From contig JAJTBS010000002.1 in NCBI GenBank assembly GCA_021286765.1, positions 434,001-498,000 on the forward strand: a stretch of DNA of 64,000 bases, read 5' to 3'. The DNA is from Holophagaceae bacterium (GTDB taxonomy: Bacteria; Acidobacteriota; Holophagae; Holophagales; Holophagaceae). Positions 43,993 to 53,534 of this stretch are shown piece after piece (positions within the stretch are counted from its first letter, which is position 1; every line of letters begins with the position of its first letter). The position numbers and the translations under genes were made by a program. The notes under the pieces were generated by a model. It searched no databases. It worked only from the letters and a program-made list of their open reading frames with translations, and was not told the origin of the DNA.

Positions 43993-46900
43993 TCATAGCC
44001 GGGCCATCAGCAAGGCCAGGTCTGCATCATCAACGAACCCATCGGCGTTCAGGTCCGCTGGGGAGTTGGTCACCGCGACGCCCGGGGCGTAGCGCTTCAG
44101 GAACCAGGCCAGGTCGAGCACATTGACAGCCCCATCGGCGTTCAGGTCATAGACGATGGTCAGCACCCTCAAGGTGGCCGCCGTGCTCAGGACGCTGCCC
44201 AGGCTGTTGGTGACCAGCACCTGGTAGCTTCCCTCATCCCTGGATGCGGCGCTGGGGATGACCAGGCTGGCGGCCTGGGCCCCGGGAAGGTCGACACCAT
44301 CCTTCCGCCACTGGTAGGAGAGGGGACCAGTGCCGGCGGCGACCACGGAGAAGGTGACCTGGGTGCCGCTGGGCACGGAACAACTGGCTGGCTGGGAAAG
44401 GATGGATGGGAACTGGGAAGCCTGCACCACCAACTCCACCTTGTCCAGGTTGACCGTCAGTCCCTTGATTGCGCCACCGCCTGCGGGCATGGAGAGGGTG
44501 TTGACGACGAGTGCCACGACGATGTCCTGGCCCCGGTAATCCATGAGGCTGACCTCGGCCTGCCCGTAGTAGGCATCCGTATTGGGAGGCGCGATGGTTG
44601 TGAGGGTGGCCCGGACTGAGCCATCTGGGTCTCGGACCTGCACCTTGAGGCTGTCGTCCGGGGGATTGGACAGGGACTGCATGGCGTACGGGAACTTCAG
44701 GGCAGCCGTGGATGCGCCTGCCGGTATGAAGACGGGCTGGGAGAGGGTGGCCGGGAGGGCGGTTCCCACCACGCCACCATTGAGCGCGATCGTCTCCACC
44801 TCGGGGGTGTAGATGGAGGCGATCCAGGCGAGGTTCCAGTTGGTGGCGGTCCAGTCGGAGAAGGCGGCCTCGAATCCAGGGTTCTTCAACAGCTGACTGA
44901 AGGTGTTGTCGATGCTGAAGCCCATGGGCGTCGAGATGCCCTTGTTGCCGGCGGCATCGAAGGCGTTCAGCACGAGCAGGTGGTTGCCGTTGGTGAGGCT
45001 CCGCGAATCGAAGGACAGTGTGTGGGGGCCGGCGGTCGTGCTGCCCACCAACACGCCATCCACGAGGTAATCGATCCGGGTGATGGCCAGGTTGTCGTGG
45101 CCATCGGCGGTGAGGTCGACCACCCCGAAGGCTCCGCGGACGCCGTTGCTCCAGACCGTTGGAGGCTCTGTATCCGCGATTTCCCCGATCTTGAGAGATA
45201 CGTTGTCGAGGAGGAACTCGGAGAGGCCAACGCCACCGGGGTAGACCGAGACCCCCGAGACCGCCTCCGACCGGGTGATCTGCCGGTCCTGGTCTGGCCA
45301 TGACAACAGGACAGGGCTCACGGGAGGGGGTTGGGGCACCGTCCTGGGGAGGACCGCAGGGACGGGATGCGCCGCGTCCTCCCGGCCTTCGAACCAGAGC
45401 TGCACGGTCTTTCCGCGGTAGGCGGACAGGTCGAGAAAGTGCTGGCGGTAGTCCTTCTTGGCCGGGATGGGGATCGGAAGCCGGCTGCGGTCCAGGTTGG
45501 AGTACGTGGCCAGCGTCTCCAGGATCTCACCCGTGGTGGCGCGGATCTGGACCTGGAAGGTATCCCTGGCCCGGTCATCGGGTTCCTGGGAGAAGACTTC
45601 GAGCCAGAAACTCAGGATCGCACTCCGGGCTTCGGAGGGGATCGTCACGGTCTGGTAGATCGACTGCGTGTTGGTGTCGCCGACGCCGCAAAAGTCGCCG
45701 CTCCACCAGCCCAGGTAAGGCCAGCCTTGGGAGATGATACCGATGGGATCAACCCAGGCCGAGTGCCGCTTGTCGACGCCGCCATCGTAGAGGCTGCCGA
45801 ATTCGAAGTCCCCTTGCAGGAGCAGCTCGTAGAACGAATTCGAGAGCTGGAAGGGAACGGGTGTGGAGTAGGTGACATTGCCCACCAGGTCCGTGGCGAT
45901 GACGGTGAGGGTATGGGAACCCTTGGGAATGCTGCGTGAGTCGAAGGTGAGGGAATCGATCGCGCTGGCCTGTCCACCGACCGGGTGGGTTGCCACCTTG
46001 TGCTGATCCACCAGGTAGACGAGGAGCGCCACGCCCTTGTTGTCCTGGGCCTGGGCGTTGAACTCGATGACCCCGCTGTTGCCGACCACGGTGGCTGACA
46101 CGGTCGGGGGGGTCAGGTCATCCCCGTCACCGGAGGTGTACCCCACATTGATGGCGGCGAAGGCATTCCGGACGGCCTGCACTTCCGCTGACCCCTGGCC
46201 GTAGAGGTCGATGGCGGCCCGCAGGGCGGCCATGCGGGCATGAAGGTAGGTGCTGGCGGAGGTGAGGTACGTGGTCAGGGCGCGGTACCAGATCCGGGTG
46301 GCCTTGTCGTTGCCGAGGCCGCTCATGCCCCCGGGAAGATAGGACGAGGCGTAGGCCGAAGCCGCATTCGGGGAGGCGCCCTGGGCCAGGAAATAGAAGC
46401 AGCGGTTCATGGGCCCACTTCCGAAGTGGACGTCAAGATAGGCCAGGCTGGTGGACCAGGCGTCGGGACTGCCACCATCCAGGCTCGGCTTGTACATGTA
46501 GCGCAGCGGGTGGTCGAAAGCCGGCGTGCTCAGCTGCTCGCCGATGGTCCAGTTCCCGCCGGTATCGGGCACCACGGCCCCCTTGCCGTTGGCGCCCCTG
46601 GCGTAGAACTCGACCATGGTGCCGAGGATGTCCGAGGTGGCCTCGTTGAGGGATCCGGATTCACCGCTGTAGATCAGGCCGGCCGTGGCAAAGGTGACGC
46701 CGTGGCTGAACTCATGTCCGACCACGTCCAGGGAGGTCAGGGTCTTGAACTTGCTGCCATCCCCGAAGGTCAGGCAGAAGCATTCGTCCCACCAGAAGGC
46801 GTTGTCGTAGTTGTCGCCGAAGTGGACCCGCGTCCGGGTGGGGGTGCCCGCTCCGTCGATCCCGTTCCGGCCCAGCACCTGACCGAAGAAATCCCAGGTC

Positions 46901-47763
46901 GCCTGGGTCCCGAAGTGGGCATCCACCGCGGCCGTCTGGCCATTGGGAGCCGTGGTGGACCCACCTGGGAGGTACTGCTGGCCATCTCCCCAGGTGTCAT
47001 CCGCGTCCTGGTAGAGGCTGCCATTCAGGGCCATGTCCCAGCTGTGGTTCATGTCGAGCGTGGCGTTGCCGCCCCGTCCAAGGTCCCGCAGCTCATGGCC
47101 AAGGCCGCCCGGTGCGGTCGAGAGGGTCACGGTGCCGCTGTGCTGGGAGAGGCCGGTTCCGGTCGTCTCCAGGGCGGACCATCTCTGGAGGATGCCGCCG
47201 CCGTGGGCATCCACCAGGAAGCCGGTGATGGCGGCCTCGCCCTGCTCGCGGCCATGGGCGGCCTGCACGTGGTAGGCAAGGCGGAAGCCCACAGGCTTCT
47301 CCATCACTTCAATGGCATTCAGGGCCTGGCCGGGTTTGACCGGGGCCCCGGTGTCCCGGTGGACCCGTTCCAGCTCCGGGACGATGACCAGCTCGACCTT
47401 CGGGGCCACGTCAAAGGGGCCCCGAAGCTGGAGGGCCTCGGATACGATCCAGAGCACTTCCGAAGAGGTCAAGGTCGGGCTGGTGTTCAGGGTGATGTCG
47501 CCGCCCACAGGCTGGGTCAGCAGGAACTCGTTCCCGTCGCGCCGGGCGTGGCTGATGCCATCCCCACCCCAGACGCGGACTCCGCGGACCGTCTGGATGA
47601 ACCTTGCATGGGTGGATTCATCGGCGTCCCTCCGGACGGAGACGACTTTTTTCTGCTGGGCGGCCCGCAAGGCCGGCCCCGTGGAACTGACGGCCAAGAT
47701 CAGGCCCAGCAGGAGGGGTGCAGGGTGCTTCGATTGATCTTGACCTGGGCGCGCGCGCAGCAT
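43993..47763 (-). CDS. Secreted M4 (thermolysin-type) metalloprotease with Ig-like domains and C-terminal dockerin
   Basis: The 1256-aa product has a signal region (residues 15-36), an FTP-like propeptide and an M4 peptidase domain (about 215-545). Zinc motif HEFSH lies near residue 348, with the third ligand Glu in LNEATSD about 25 residues later. After that come two repeats of a Big-type Ig domain plus a jelly-roll-like domain (FYELLLQGDFEFG and FSQLLKNPGFEAAF start the second parts), an I-set-like Ig domain (YQWRKDGVDLPG) and a type I dockerin (about 1203-1256) with two DLNADGxVxxxDL calcium loops. The protein is exported and could attach through the dockerin to the lipoprotein coded next to it. 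A promoter-like sequence precedes it. Confidence 0.88.
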   Translation of the reverse strand: MLRARPGQDQSKHPAPLLLGLILAVSSTGPALRAAQQKKVVSVRRDADESTHARFIQTVRGVRVWGGDGISHARRDGNEFLLTQPVGGDITLNTSPTLTSSEVLWIVSEALQLRGPFDVAPKVELVIVPELERVHRDTGAPVKPGQALNAIEVMEKPVGFRLAYHVQAAHGREQGEAAITGFLVDAHGGGILQRWSALETTGTGLSQHSGTVTLSTAPGGLGHELRDLGRGGNATLDMNHSWDMALNGSLYQDADDTWGDGQQYLPGGSTTAPNGQTAAVDAHFGTQATWDFFGQVLGRNGIDGAGTPTRTRVHFGDNYDNAFWWDECFCLTFGDGSKFKTLTSLDVVGHEFSHGVTFATAGLIYSGESGSLNEATSDILGTMVEFYARGANGKGAVVPDTGGNWTIGEQLSTPAFDHPLRYMYKPSLDGGSPDAWSTSLAYLDVHFGSGPMNRCFYFLAQGASPNAASAYASSYLPGGMSGLGNDKATRIWYRALTTYLTSASTYLHARMAALRAAIDLYGQGSAEVQAVRNAFAAINVGYTSGDGDDLTPPTVSATVVGNSGVIEFNAQAQDNKGVALLVYLVDQHKVATHPVGGQASAIDSLTFDSRSIPKGSHTLTVIATDLVGNVTYSTPVPFQLSNSFYELLLQGDFEFGSLYDGGVDKRHSAWVDPIGIISQGWPYLGWWSGDFCGVGDTNTQSIYQTVTIPSEARSAILSFWLEVFSQEPDDRARDTFQVQIRATTGEILETLATYSNLDRSRLPIPIPAKKDYRQHFLDLSAYRGKTVQLWFEGREDAAHPVPAVLPRTVPQPPPVSPVLLSWPDQDRQITRSEAVSGVSVYPGGVGLSEFLLDNVSLKIGEIADTEPPTVWSNGVRGAFGVVDLTADGHDNLAITRIDYLVDGVLVGSTTAGPHTLSFDSRSLTNGNHLLVLNAFDAAGNKGISTPMGFSIDNTFSQLLKNPGFEAAFSDWTATNWNLAWIASIYTPEVETIALNGGVVGTALPATLSQPVFIPAGASTAALKFPYAMQSLSNPPDDSLKVQVRDPDGSVRATLTTIAPPNTDAYYGQAEVSLMDYRGQDIVVALVVNTLSMPAGGGAIKGLTVNLDKVELVVQASQFPSILSQPASCSVPSGTQVTFSVVAAGTGPLSYQWRKDGVDLPGAQAASLVIPSAASRDEGSYQVLVTNSLGSVLSTAATLRVLTIVYDLNADGAVNVLDLAWFLKRYAPGVAVTNSPADLNADGFVDDADLALLMARL

Positions 47764-47836
47764 CTCCCCTCCAACAGAAGCGGTTCCATGGCGGGGCAGG
47801 ACGCCGGCTTCAAATAAACGGCCAAAAGTTTAGATG

Positions 47837-47865
47837 ATAATAATATCTGGAATTGGGGCGGTCAG
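47837..47865 (-). promoter_or_regulatory. Probable sigma-70 type promoter of the M4 protease gene
   Basis: Minus strand: -35 CTGACC (47865-47860), a 17-base spacer, -10 TATTAT (47842-47837). The start codon is 74 bases downstream. This is the only AT-rich patch between the protease and the WYL regulator gene, which is read in the same direction upstream. Confidence 0.45.
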
Positions 47866-47892
47866 GACCAGATCTGGCTCGGTCCTCTGCGA

Positions 47893-48951
47893 CTATCGGT
47901 ACCTCGCCGCCATGGCCTTCAGCGTCTTCACCACGTGGTCCCGGAGGGACCTGGGCTCCAGCACCTCGGCCTCCGCTCCGAACTGGAGGATGAAACGGGT
48001 GGGCCCGGACAGTTCGGTGGCCTGGAAGGCGAGCAGCACGGTGCCGCCCTTCTCCTTCCGGACCTCCACGCCGGGCAGGGCCGGCGGGGCATCCAGCAGG
48101 GCCTGGGGCCAGTTGGTGCCGGAGACCCGCACCAGGATCCGGAAGGGCGCCGCGAGGCTGTACCAGCCGCCGATCTGCAGATCGCGAGCCTGCTCCAGCG
48201 GCTGCTTGTCAGGGATAAGGCCTCGCCGGGCCAGGGCCTTCGCCTCCTCGATGCGGGCGAGGCGGAAGTGCCTGGGCTCCTGCTTGGCCAGATCCCAGGC
48301 CAGCAGGAAAGCGCCGCCGGAGAAGACGTCGTGGGTGAGGGTGAAGGGCACCACGGTGCGGGTGCTGACGCGGCCGGTGGAAGCGGCCTTGTAGGTGAGG
48401 TCCAGCTCCCGGGGTCCGTCCGGGTGACCGAGCGCCAGCAGCACCTGGGTGAGCATCCTGGTATCGAGGGCCTGCTGGTCGTCGGCGCCGCCGCGCACGC
48501 AGACATGCTCCTGCAGGGCGCGGAACAGGTCCCGGTCGCGGCTGCTCAGGTGGCTGTCCGCCAGGGTGCGCAGCCCCTCCAGCTGGTCGAACCACAGCTC
48601 CGTGGCCGTGCCCTCCAGGGCCATGAGGGCGACTTCCAGGGCCATGCGGGCATGGGGCGTGATCTTGCTGTCCCAGTCCGGGGCTTTCTCCAGGGTGAAG
48701 TGGATGACGGCCGGGAGCCCCTGCCGGGCCTTGCCGAACCGCGCGCCTTGCTCCTCCAGCAGTTGCACCGCCCGATCCACGGTGCGCGAGGCCACGCCCC
48801 CCAGCCGATGGGCGAGGGCTTCCTTGGTGATGCCATGCTCCCCGGCGTCGCGGATGGCCTCCAGCACCAGCTGGAGCCGCTCGGGCTTCACCAGGTGGCC
48901 GCCGTCGGGGCGGGGGGATTGGAGCGGCTTGCGGGACGCGGCACGGGCCAT
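47893..48951 (-). CDS. WYL-domain transcriptional regulator
   Basis: The 352-aa product has an N-terminal winged HTH (about 20-75, KPERLQLVLEAIRDAGEHGI and HRLGGVASRTVDRAVQLLEE) and a C-terminal WYL region (DLTYKAASTGRVSTRTVVP, GGAFLLAWDLAKQEPRHFRL), then a WCX-like tail (VRKEKGGTVLLAFQA). Such proteins bind DNA and sense nucleic acids or small ligands; many control defence or DNA-damage genes, but this one lies in ordinary chromosome. ATG 48951 has GAGG six bases upstream. The longer frame to 49176 is a shadow of the gene upstream. It may form an operon with the gene at 49007. Confidence 0.85.
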   Translation of the reverse strand: MARAASRKPLQSPRPDGGHLVKPERLQLVLEAIRDAGEHGITKEALAHRLGGVASRTVDRAVQLLEEQGARFGKARQGLPAVIHFTLEKAPDWDSKITPHARMALEVALMALEGTATELWFDQLEGLRTLADSHLSSRDRDLFRALQEHVCVRGGADDQQALDTRMLTQVLLALGHPDGPRELDLTYKAASTGRVSTRTVVPFTLTHDVFSGGAFLLAWDLAKQEPRHFRLARIEEAKALARRGLIPDKQPLEQARDLQIGGWYSLAAPFRILVRVSGTNWPQALLDAPPALPGVEVRKEKGGTVLLAFQATELSGPTRFILQFGAEAEVLEPRSLRDHVVKTLKAMAARYR

Positions 48952-49006
48952 GGCGACCTCCGCGTCCAGGATTGGCCAGGGACTGTCCAATGGCAAGGAT
49001 TCCCGC

Positions 49007-49576
49007 CTAGCCCCGCCAGATCTCTTCAAAAGCCTGCGGGTCCCAGCGCGCAGGTCCCAGGACCGCATGCCCCCCGGCGTACAGGGCGCTCCAGAGGGCG
49101 GCCCGCAGGGGGGCATCCCCGAGCTGCTCCAGGGGCAGCTCCACCCGCGTGTCGTGGTCCCAGCCCAGCTGGACATTGAGGCGGCGGAGCCGGGTCATGA
49201 GCCCGGCATGGTCCAGGCCGGAGGTGAAGGGCGTGGCGGGCCCCACCAGCTGTTCACGAGCGTGATAGAGGCCGCGGCCCGTCTCATCATTGAAGCGGGA
49301 GCCGCCCAGAACCTCCGGGGGGATGATCAGCCCGGTGGGCTCCCAGGCCAGGCCCGAGGCGGCCGCCGCCAGCTCGGCGGCCCAGTCCCAGGGGGTGCCC
49401 GTGGCACAGAACACGGCGGACGGGGGATTGGTGGCCAGGAGTCCCATGGCCACCCCCTCGACGCGGTTGCGGAGCTGGGCATAACTCAAGGTGCCCCAAT
49501 CCGGAGTGGTCAGGGCGGGCCGGCCCTGGAGCCGGGCGGCGCGCTGGATGAGCAGGTCCCGCAGGGTGGTGGCCAT
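49007..49576 (-). CDS. Short AMP-binding-like protein, N-terminal part only
   Basis: The 189-aa product starts like an acyl-CoA synthetase/AMP-binding enzyme: TLRDLLIQRAARLQGRPALT followed by WGTLSYAQLRNRVEG. The ATP-binding P-loop (YTSGTTGxPK) and the C-terminal half of the family are missing, so it cannot be a working adenylating enzyme. The later part (LDHAGLMTRLRRLNVQLGWD) is not typical of that family. It could be a domain-sized relative with another role, or a stable fragment. Start ATG 49576 is set by the family-like N-terminus. It lies 55 bases upstream of the WYL gene on the same strand. Confidence 0.55.
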   Translation of the reverse strand: MATTLRDLLIQRAARLQGRPALTTPDWGTLSYAQLRNRVEGVAMGLLATNPPSAVFCATGTPWDWAAELAAAASGLAWEPTGLIIPPEVLGGSRFNDETGRGLYHAREQLVGPATPFTSGLDHAGLMTRLRRLNVQLGWDHDTRVELPLEQLGDAPLRAALWSALYAGGHAVLGPARWDPQAFEEIWRG

Positions 49577-49716
49577 GGCTGGAAGTATTGCAAGACAAGG
49601 ACCAGGGCCATCCCGATTTTCTTCCGTCAACCCTTTCCCACCCGGGCGGGTCAGTGGAGTTGTCCGATTCCTCACCCACCCATCTGGAGCTCAGGCTCCG
49701 ACCCCTGGAGATCCCC

Positions 49717-51372
49717 ATGCGCCGTTCGCTCAAGACTTTCTCCCTGCTGGCCCTGCCCGCGCTCACCACCCTGGCCCTGACCGTGGCCTGTGGCGGCAGC
49801 GGCGGTTCCTCGTCCCCCGCCCCGGTGGCCACTGGCTCGGCTTCCATCATCCTCACCGACGCGCCTTCGGATCAGTGGTCCGCCGTCGAGGTGGTGGTCA
49901 CCAAGATCACCCTGCTGAACAAGACCGACCATTCGAAGGAGGTCGTGGCCTTCGAGGGGGCCACCGCCAAGATCAACCTGGTGGATCTCGATAGCGTGGG
50001 CGAGCTGCTGGCCACGGCCCAGCTTCCCGTCGGCACCTATGACGCGCTGCGCGTCACCATCGACCCCGCCAGCGTGAATCTGGTGAAGGCCGACGGCACG
50101 GCTGTGCCCGCCAGCCAGGTGCATGTGAATGGCGCCAGCGTCCTCGTGAAACTCGACACGGACCTGGTGGTGACCCCCACGGGCAGCAATGCGGTGCAGA
50201 TCGACTTCGACCTGGGCCATCCCCTCTTCCTGGTGCAGCTGCCCAACGGCGGCTGGGTGATGAACCTGCAGGTCCGGCACCGCCCCAACGCGAACGGAAT
50301 GATGGGCATGCGCCAGTTGGTGTTCCGGCACCGCCGCGGCACCGTCGCCTCCGTGAGCGCCTCCAGCTTCGTCCTGCACACGGACAGCGGGAACGACCTC
50401 ACCGTGCACGTGGATGCCGGAGCCTGGTTCTTCGATGCCGATACCAAGACCGTGGGCAGCTTCGCGGGCCTGGCCGCCGGCAAGAACGCCTTGGTCTCGC
50501 TGCGCATGCAGACCGACGGCACCCTCTGGGCTGTGCGCGTCTGGTACGGGGCCAATGCCCTGCCGGGTTGGACGCCGGAAGGCCACGTCGTGGGGGTGGA
50601 TCGCGCGAACAACAAGCTTCTGATCAGCACCAACGCCAGCGTGCCACGCGCCATCGCCATCGACGCCGACACCACCTTCACCTTCCGCACCGATACGGCC
50701 ATCGGCACCGGCCAGGCGACCTTGGCTGACATCTGGATGGGCTTCAAGGTCCAGGTGGACGTGAAGGATCCGTTGCAGGTGCCCATGCACGCCAAGTCCG
50801 TGAACATCCAGCGGGCCGTGGATGGGGGGGCCATCAAGGCCGCGGACGCCACCCAGTTCACCTACACGCACCCTGTGGCGGGCGATCGGGTCCATGCCTA
50901 CGCGAATCCCTTCACCTGGTGGTATCTGGGCTTCCCCGGCGTGACCTCCACGAGCAGCGGCGCCTTCGCGGCGGCCTGCGCCGGTTCGGGTGATGTCCGA
51001 GTGCAGGGCGTGAGCGACCTGGTCTGGAACGGCGGCACAAGCGCCTGGGATGCCAGCAGCGCCATCTTCCTGCCCGTGGCGCTGCCCAAGGGTACCATCA
51101 GCACCTCCTACAACGGGGGCCAGCTCAGCTTCACCTTCACCAATTCGGCTTCGGCCTCGCAGACCATCCCGGTGAGCCTGAACACCACCGTGGGCATGCA
51201 GCCTGCCGTGCTCGAGGTGGCGAACCAGTCCGGGGTCATCACCGTGACCGCCATTCCCGAGAGCGCCTGGGCCACCAAGCTCGTCGCCCCGGCCGTGACC
51301 CGCGTGGCCGTGGTGCCCAAGCCCGATGGCACCTATGCCGCCTATTCCGTGGTGATCTTCACGGGGTTCTGA
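49717..51372 (+). CDS. DUF4382-domain lipoprotein
   Basis: The 551-aa product has a lipoprotein signal (lipobox ALTVAC, Cys25) and then a Gly/Ser/Pro-rich linker. Residues 40-190 match DUF4382: SIILTDAPSDQWSAVEVVVT at the start, then PVGTYDALRVTIDPASV and VQIDFDLGHPL. The middle (about 205-380) holds repeated beta units like those of DUF5666 proteins (GTVASVSASSFVLHTDSGND, EGHVVGVDRANNKLLIST). GGAG lies six bases before ATG 49717. It is predicted to be anchored at the cell envelope. Function is not established. Confidence 0.8.
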   Translation: MRRSLKTFSLLALPALTTLALTVACGGSGGSSSPAPVATGSASIILTDAPSDQWSAVEVVVTKITLLNKTDHSKEVVAFEGATAKINLVDLDSVGELLATAQLPVGTYDALRVTIDPASVNLVKADGTAVPASQVHVNGASVLVKLDTDLVVTPTGSNAVQIDFDLGHPLFLVQLPNGGWVMNLQVRHRPNANGMMGMRQLVFRHRRGTVASVSASSFVLHTDSGNDLTVHVDAGAWFFDADTKTVGSFAGLAAGKNALVSLRMQTDGTLWAVRVWYGANALPGWTPEGHVVGVDRANNKLLISTNASVPRAIAIDADTTFTFRTDTAIGTGQATLADIWMGFKVQVDVKDPLQVPMHAKSVNIQRAVDGGAIKAADATQFTYTHPVAGDRVHAYANPFTWWYLGFPGVTSTSSGAFAAACAGSGDVRVQGVSDLVWNGGTSAWDASSAIFLPVALPKGTISTSYNGGQLSFTFTNSASASQTIPVSLNTTVGMQPAVLEVANQSGVITVTAIPESAWATKLVAPAVTRVAVVPKPDGTYAAYSVVIFTGF

Positions 51373-51394
51373 GCCCAGCGATTCAAGGCAGACT

Positions 51395-51420
51395 CGAAGC
51401 GGCGCTCTGGCGCCGCTTCG
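51395..51420. terminator. Bidirectional terminator hairpin between convergent genes
   Basis: CGAAGCGGCG and CGCCGCTTCG form a perfect 10-bp stem with loop CTCTGG. It lies 22 bases after the stop of the lipoprotein gene (plus) and 4 bases after the stop of the methyltransferase gene (minus). Confidence 0.65.
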
Positions 51421-51423
51421 TCG

Positions 51424-52587
51424 TCATGCCCTGGCCGTGATGGCCCCCACGGTGAAGTTCGGATGCCGGTCCATGAGGGGGCGAGGCGGTGGTGTGTGAG
51501 TAATCTGGGTGAACCCTGCGTGGCGCAGGGCCTCGGTCCAGGCCTCGGGGGTGAGGAAGCCGTGGCGGGGGCGCCACCGGGGATCCAGGGTGACCTCAGT
51601 GAAGCTCTTGATGAAGTTGAAGAAGAACTCCAGGTAGAGGGGCTGATCCAGGGTGGGCTTCATACACTCGCCGATCACCAACCGGCCCGAGCGTGTCAGC
51701 CGGCTCCGCAGGCCGCTCAGGGTGGCCTCGAGGTCCTGGGCCACATGCAGCACGTTGATGCCCACGATGGCGTCCAGGCTGGCGGGTTCGATGCCCTGGT
51801 CCCCCAGAGGCCGGTTCAGGTCCAGGGCCTGAAAGCTCAGGGGCAGGCCCGGGGCGGCCGCCTTCAACTCCCGCTGGGCGCGGCGCAGGAAGGTCGGGGC
51901 CACGTCCGTGAAGCGGTAGTCGTCGATGCGGGTTAGCCAGCCTTCCTCTGCGCCTTTCCGGGCCACCAGCTGGGCGAAGGAGCCGGCGCCGGCGCCCAGT
52001 TCCAGCACCCGGGCCCCGTCCGGCAGGTCCTCGCTCAGGGCCAGGAGGGCCAGGAGGTTGTTGGGGTAGTAGCAGAGGTTCTCGTTGCGGAAATAGGCGA
52101 GCCAGAGGGGGAAGAGCGTCAGGTCGAAGAGCAGGCCCTCTCCGGCCTTCCCTTCGGTGAAGTAGGGGCGGATCCGTTCCCTCACGCCGTCCAGCAGGTC
52201 GAAGTTGACACTGTGGCCCGGGGCCTCGGCCTCCATGAGCGTGCGGATCCCGTCCAGATCCAGGGTGGGCGTTCCCTCCAGTCGGTATAGGTCGCCCGTT
52301 TGGACGAGCAGCCCCTCGTGGGCCAGGAAGGGCAACATCCAGGCCAGGGGTTTCCGGACCTGGCCGGGCAGTCCGAGGCAGAGCTGGTCCAGGCTGGTTC
52401 CCGCGCGGAGCCGTGCTTCCCAGCCCAGGTCCAGGAGCAGCAACAGGCAGATCCGGGCCGTGTACAGCTCCGAGGCCCGGTGCATCCCCAGGAAGGGGCG
52501 GGTAAAGACCCGGATGATCTCAGGCCCCCGAGGCCCCAGCAGGTCGAGGCTGGGCACAGCCTCGATGGGGCCGAGGGGATCGACCAT
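51424..52587 (-). CDS. Class I SAM-dependent methyltransferase with N-terminal dimerisation-type domain
   Basis: The 387-aa product has a helical N-terminal domain (about 30-120) containing RPFLGMHRASELYTARICLL, like the dimerisation or winged-helix part of plant- and polyketide-type O-methyltransferases. The SAM-binding motif ARVLELGAGAGSF lies near residue 200. Post-motif strands include YRFTDVAPTFLRRAQ and LDAIVGINVLHVA, followed by SGRLVIGECMKP. The acceptor substrate is unknown. Its ATG overlaps the prs stop by one base, so it is expressed with prs, although no biochemical link is obvious. Confidence 0.78.
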   Translation of the reverse strand: MVDPLGPIEAVPSLDLLGPRGPEIIRVFTRPFLGMHRASELYTARICLLLLLDLGWEARLRAGTSLDQLCLGLPGQVRKPLAWMLPFLAHEGLLVQTGDLYRLEGTPTLDLDGIRTLMEAEAPGHSVNFDLLDGVRERIRPYFTEGKAGEGLLFDLTLFPLWLAYFRNENLCYYPNNLLALLALSEDLPDGARVLELGAGAGSFAQLVARKGAEEGWLTRIDDYRFTDVAPTFLRRAQRELKAAAPGLPLSFQALDLNRPLGDQGIEPASLDAIVGINVLHVAQDLEATLSGLRSRLTRSGRLVIGECMKPTLDQPLYLEFFFNFIKSFTEVTLDPRWRPRHGFLTPEAWTEALRHAGFTQITHTPPPRPLMDRHPNFTVGAITARA

Positions 52588-53534
52588 CAGTCCATCATCT
52601 CGCTGATGCTGCGTCCCCCGTGGATGCGCAGGATGGCGTCGCCAAAGAGTGCCGCGGTGGAGAGCACCTTGAGGTAGGGCATGGCCTTGGCGCGCGCGGG
52701 CGATACCGGGATGCTGTCCGTGACCACCAGCTCGTCCAGGTTCGCGGAATTGAGGGTCTCCAGCGCGTTGCCCGAGAACACGGGGTGCGTGACGCCCACG
52801 CGCACGGACCTGGCGCCCAGCTCACGGAGGATGCGGGCGGCCTCCTTGATGGAGCCCCCGGTGGCGATCTCGTCGTCGTAGATGATGGCGTCGCGACCCT
52901 GCACGTCGCCGATGAGGGCCACGCTCTGCGCCTTCTCGGAGTCATCAAAGCGGCGCTTGTCGATGATGGCCATGGGCACCGACAGGCGCTTGGCGAAGTG
53001 ACCGGCAAACTTGGCGGCGCCGGCATCCGTGGCCACCACCGTGGTGTTGCTGAGGTCCTTGGTCAGGAAATAGTTGGTGAGGATGGGGGTGGCCAGCAGC
53101 TGGTCCGCGGGCTTGCGGAAGAAGCCCAGGATCTGCGGCGCGTGCAGGGTCATGGTCAGCACGCGGTCGGCGCCGGCGGTCTCCAGCAGGTCGGCCACCA
53201 GGCGGGCCGTGATGGAAATGCGCGCCTCGTCCTTCTTGTCGCTGCGGGCATAGGGGAAGTAGGGCAGGACGGCGGTGATGCGGGCGGCCGACGCGAACTT
53301 CAGCGCGTCGATGAGGATGAGCATCTCCATCAGGTTGTCGCTGACGGGGGGGCAGGAGGACTGGATCACGAAGACATCCGCCTCACGGACGTTCTCCTCG
53401 ATCTTCACCTTGATGTTTTCGTTCGAGAACCGGGTCACCTTCAGGCGGCCCAGCGGCATGCCCATGTGGGTCGCGATGCCCCTCGCCAGCTCCGGGTGGC
53501 TGCTCCCGGAAAAGACCTTCATCTCGCCGAACAT
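52587..53534 (-). CDS. prs: Ribose-phosphate pyrophosphokinase
   Basis: The 315-aa product makes PRPP from ribose-5-phosphate and ATP, feeding purine, pyrimidine, His and Trp synthesis. Typical motifs are FSNENIKVKIEENVREADVF, PYFPYARSDKKDEARISITA, TAGADRVLTMTLHA-like text (GADRVLTMTLHAPQI), and the PRPP loop YDDEIATGGSI, which replaces the more common DDMIDTAGT. The length matches the family. ATG 53534 is set by the N-terminus MKVFSGSSHPELARGIATHM, which begins three residues later. The methyltransferase gene follows with a one-base overlap. Confidence 0.93.
   Translation of the reverse strand: MFGEMKVFSGSSHPELARGIATHMGMPLGRLKVTRFSNENIKVKIEENVREADVFVIQSSCPPVSDNLMEMLILIDALKFASAARITAVLPYFPYARSDKKDEARISITARLVADLLETAGADRVLTMTLHAPQILGFFRKPADQLLATPILTNYFLTKDLSNTTVVATDAGAAKFAGHFAKRLSVPMAIIDKRRFDDSEKAQSVALIGDVQGRDAIIYDDEIATGGSIKEAARILRELGARSVRVGVTHPVFSGNALETLNSANLDELVVTDSIPVSPARAKAMPYLKVLSTAALFGDAILRIHGGRSISEMMD

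Noticed and set aside
46240-47817. A 525-codon plus-strand frame
   Set aside because: It is antisense to the M4 protease domain with its zinc motif; no family features are seen in the frame.
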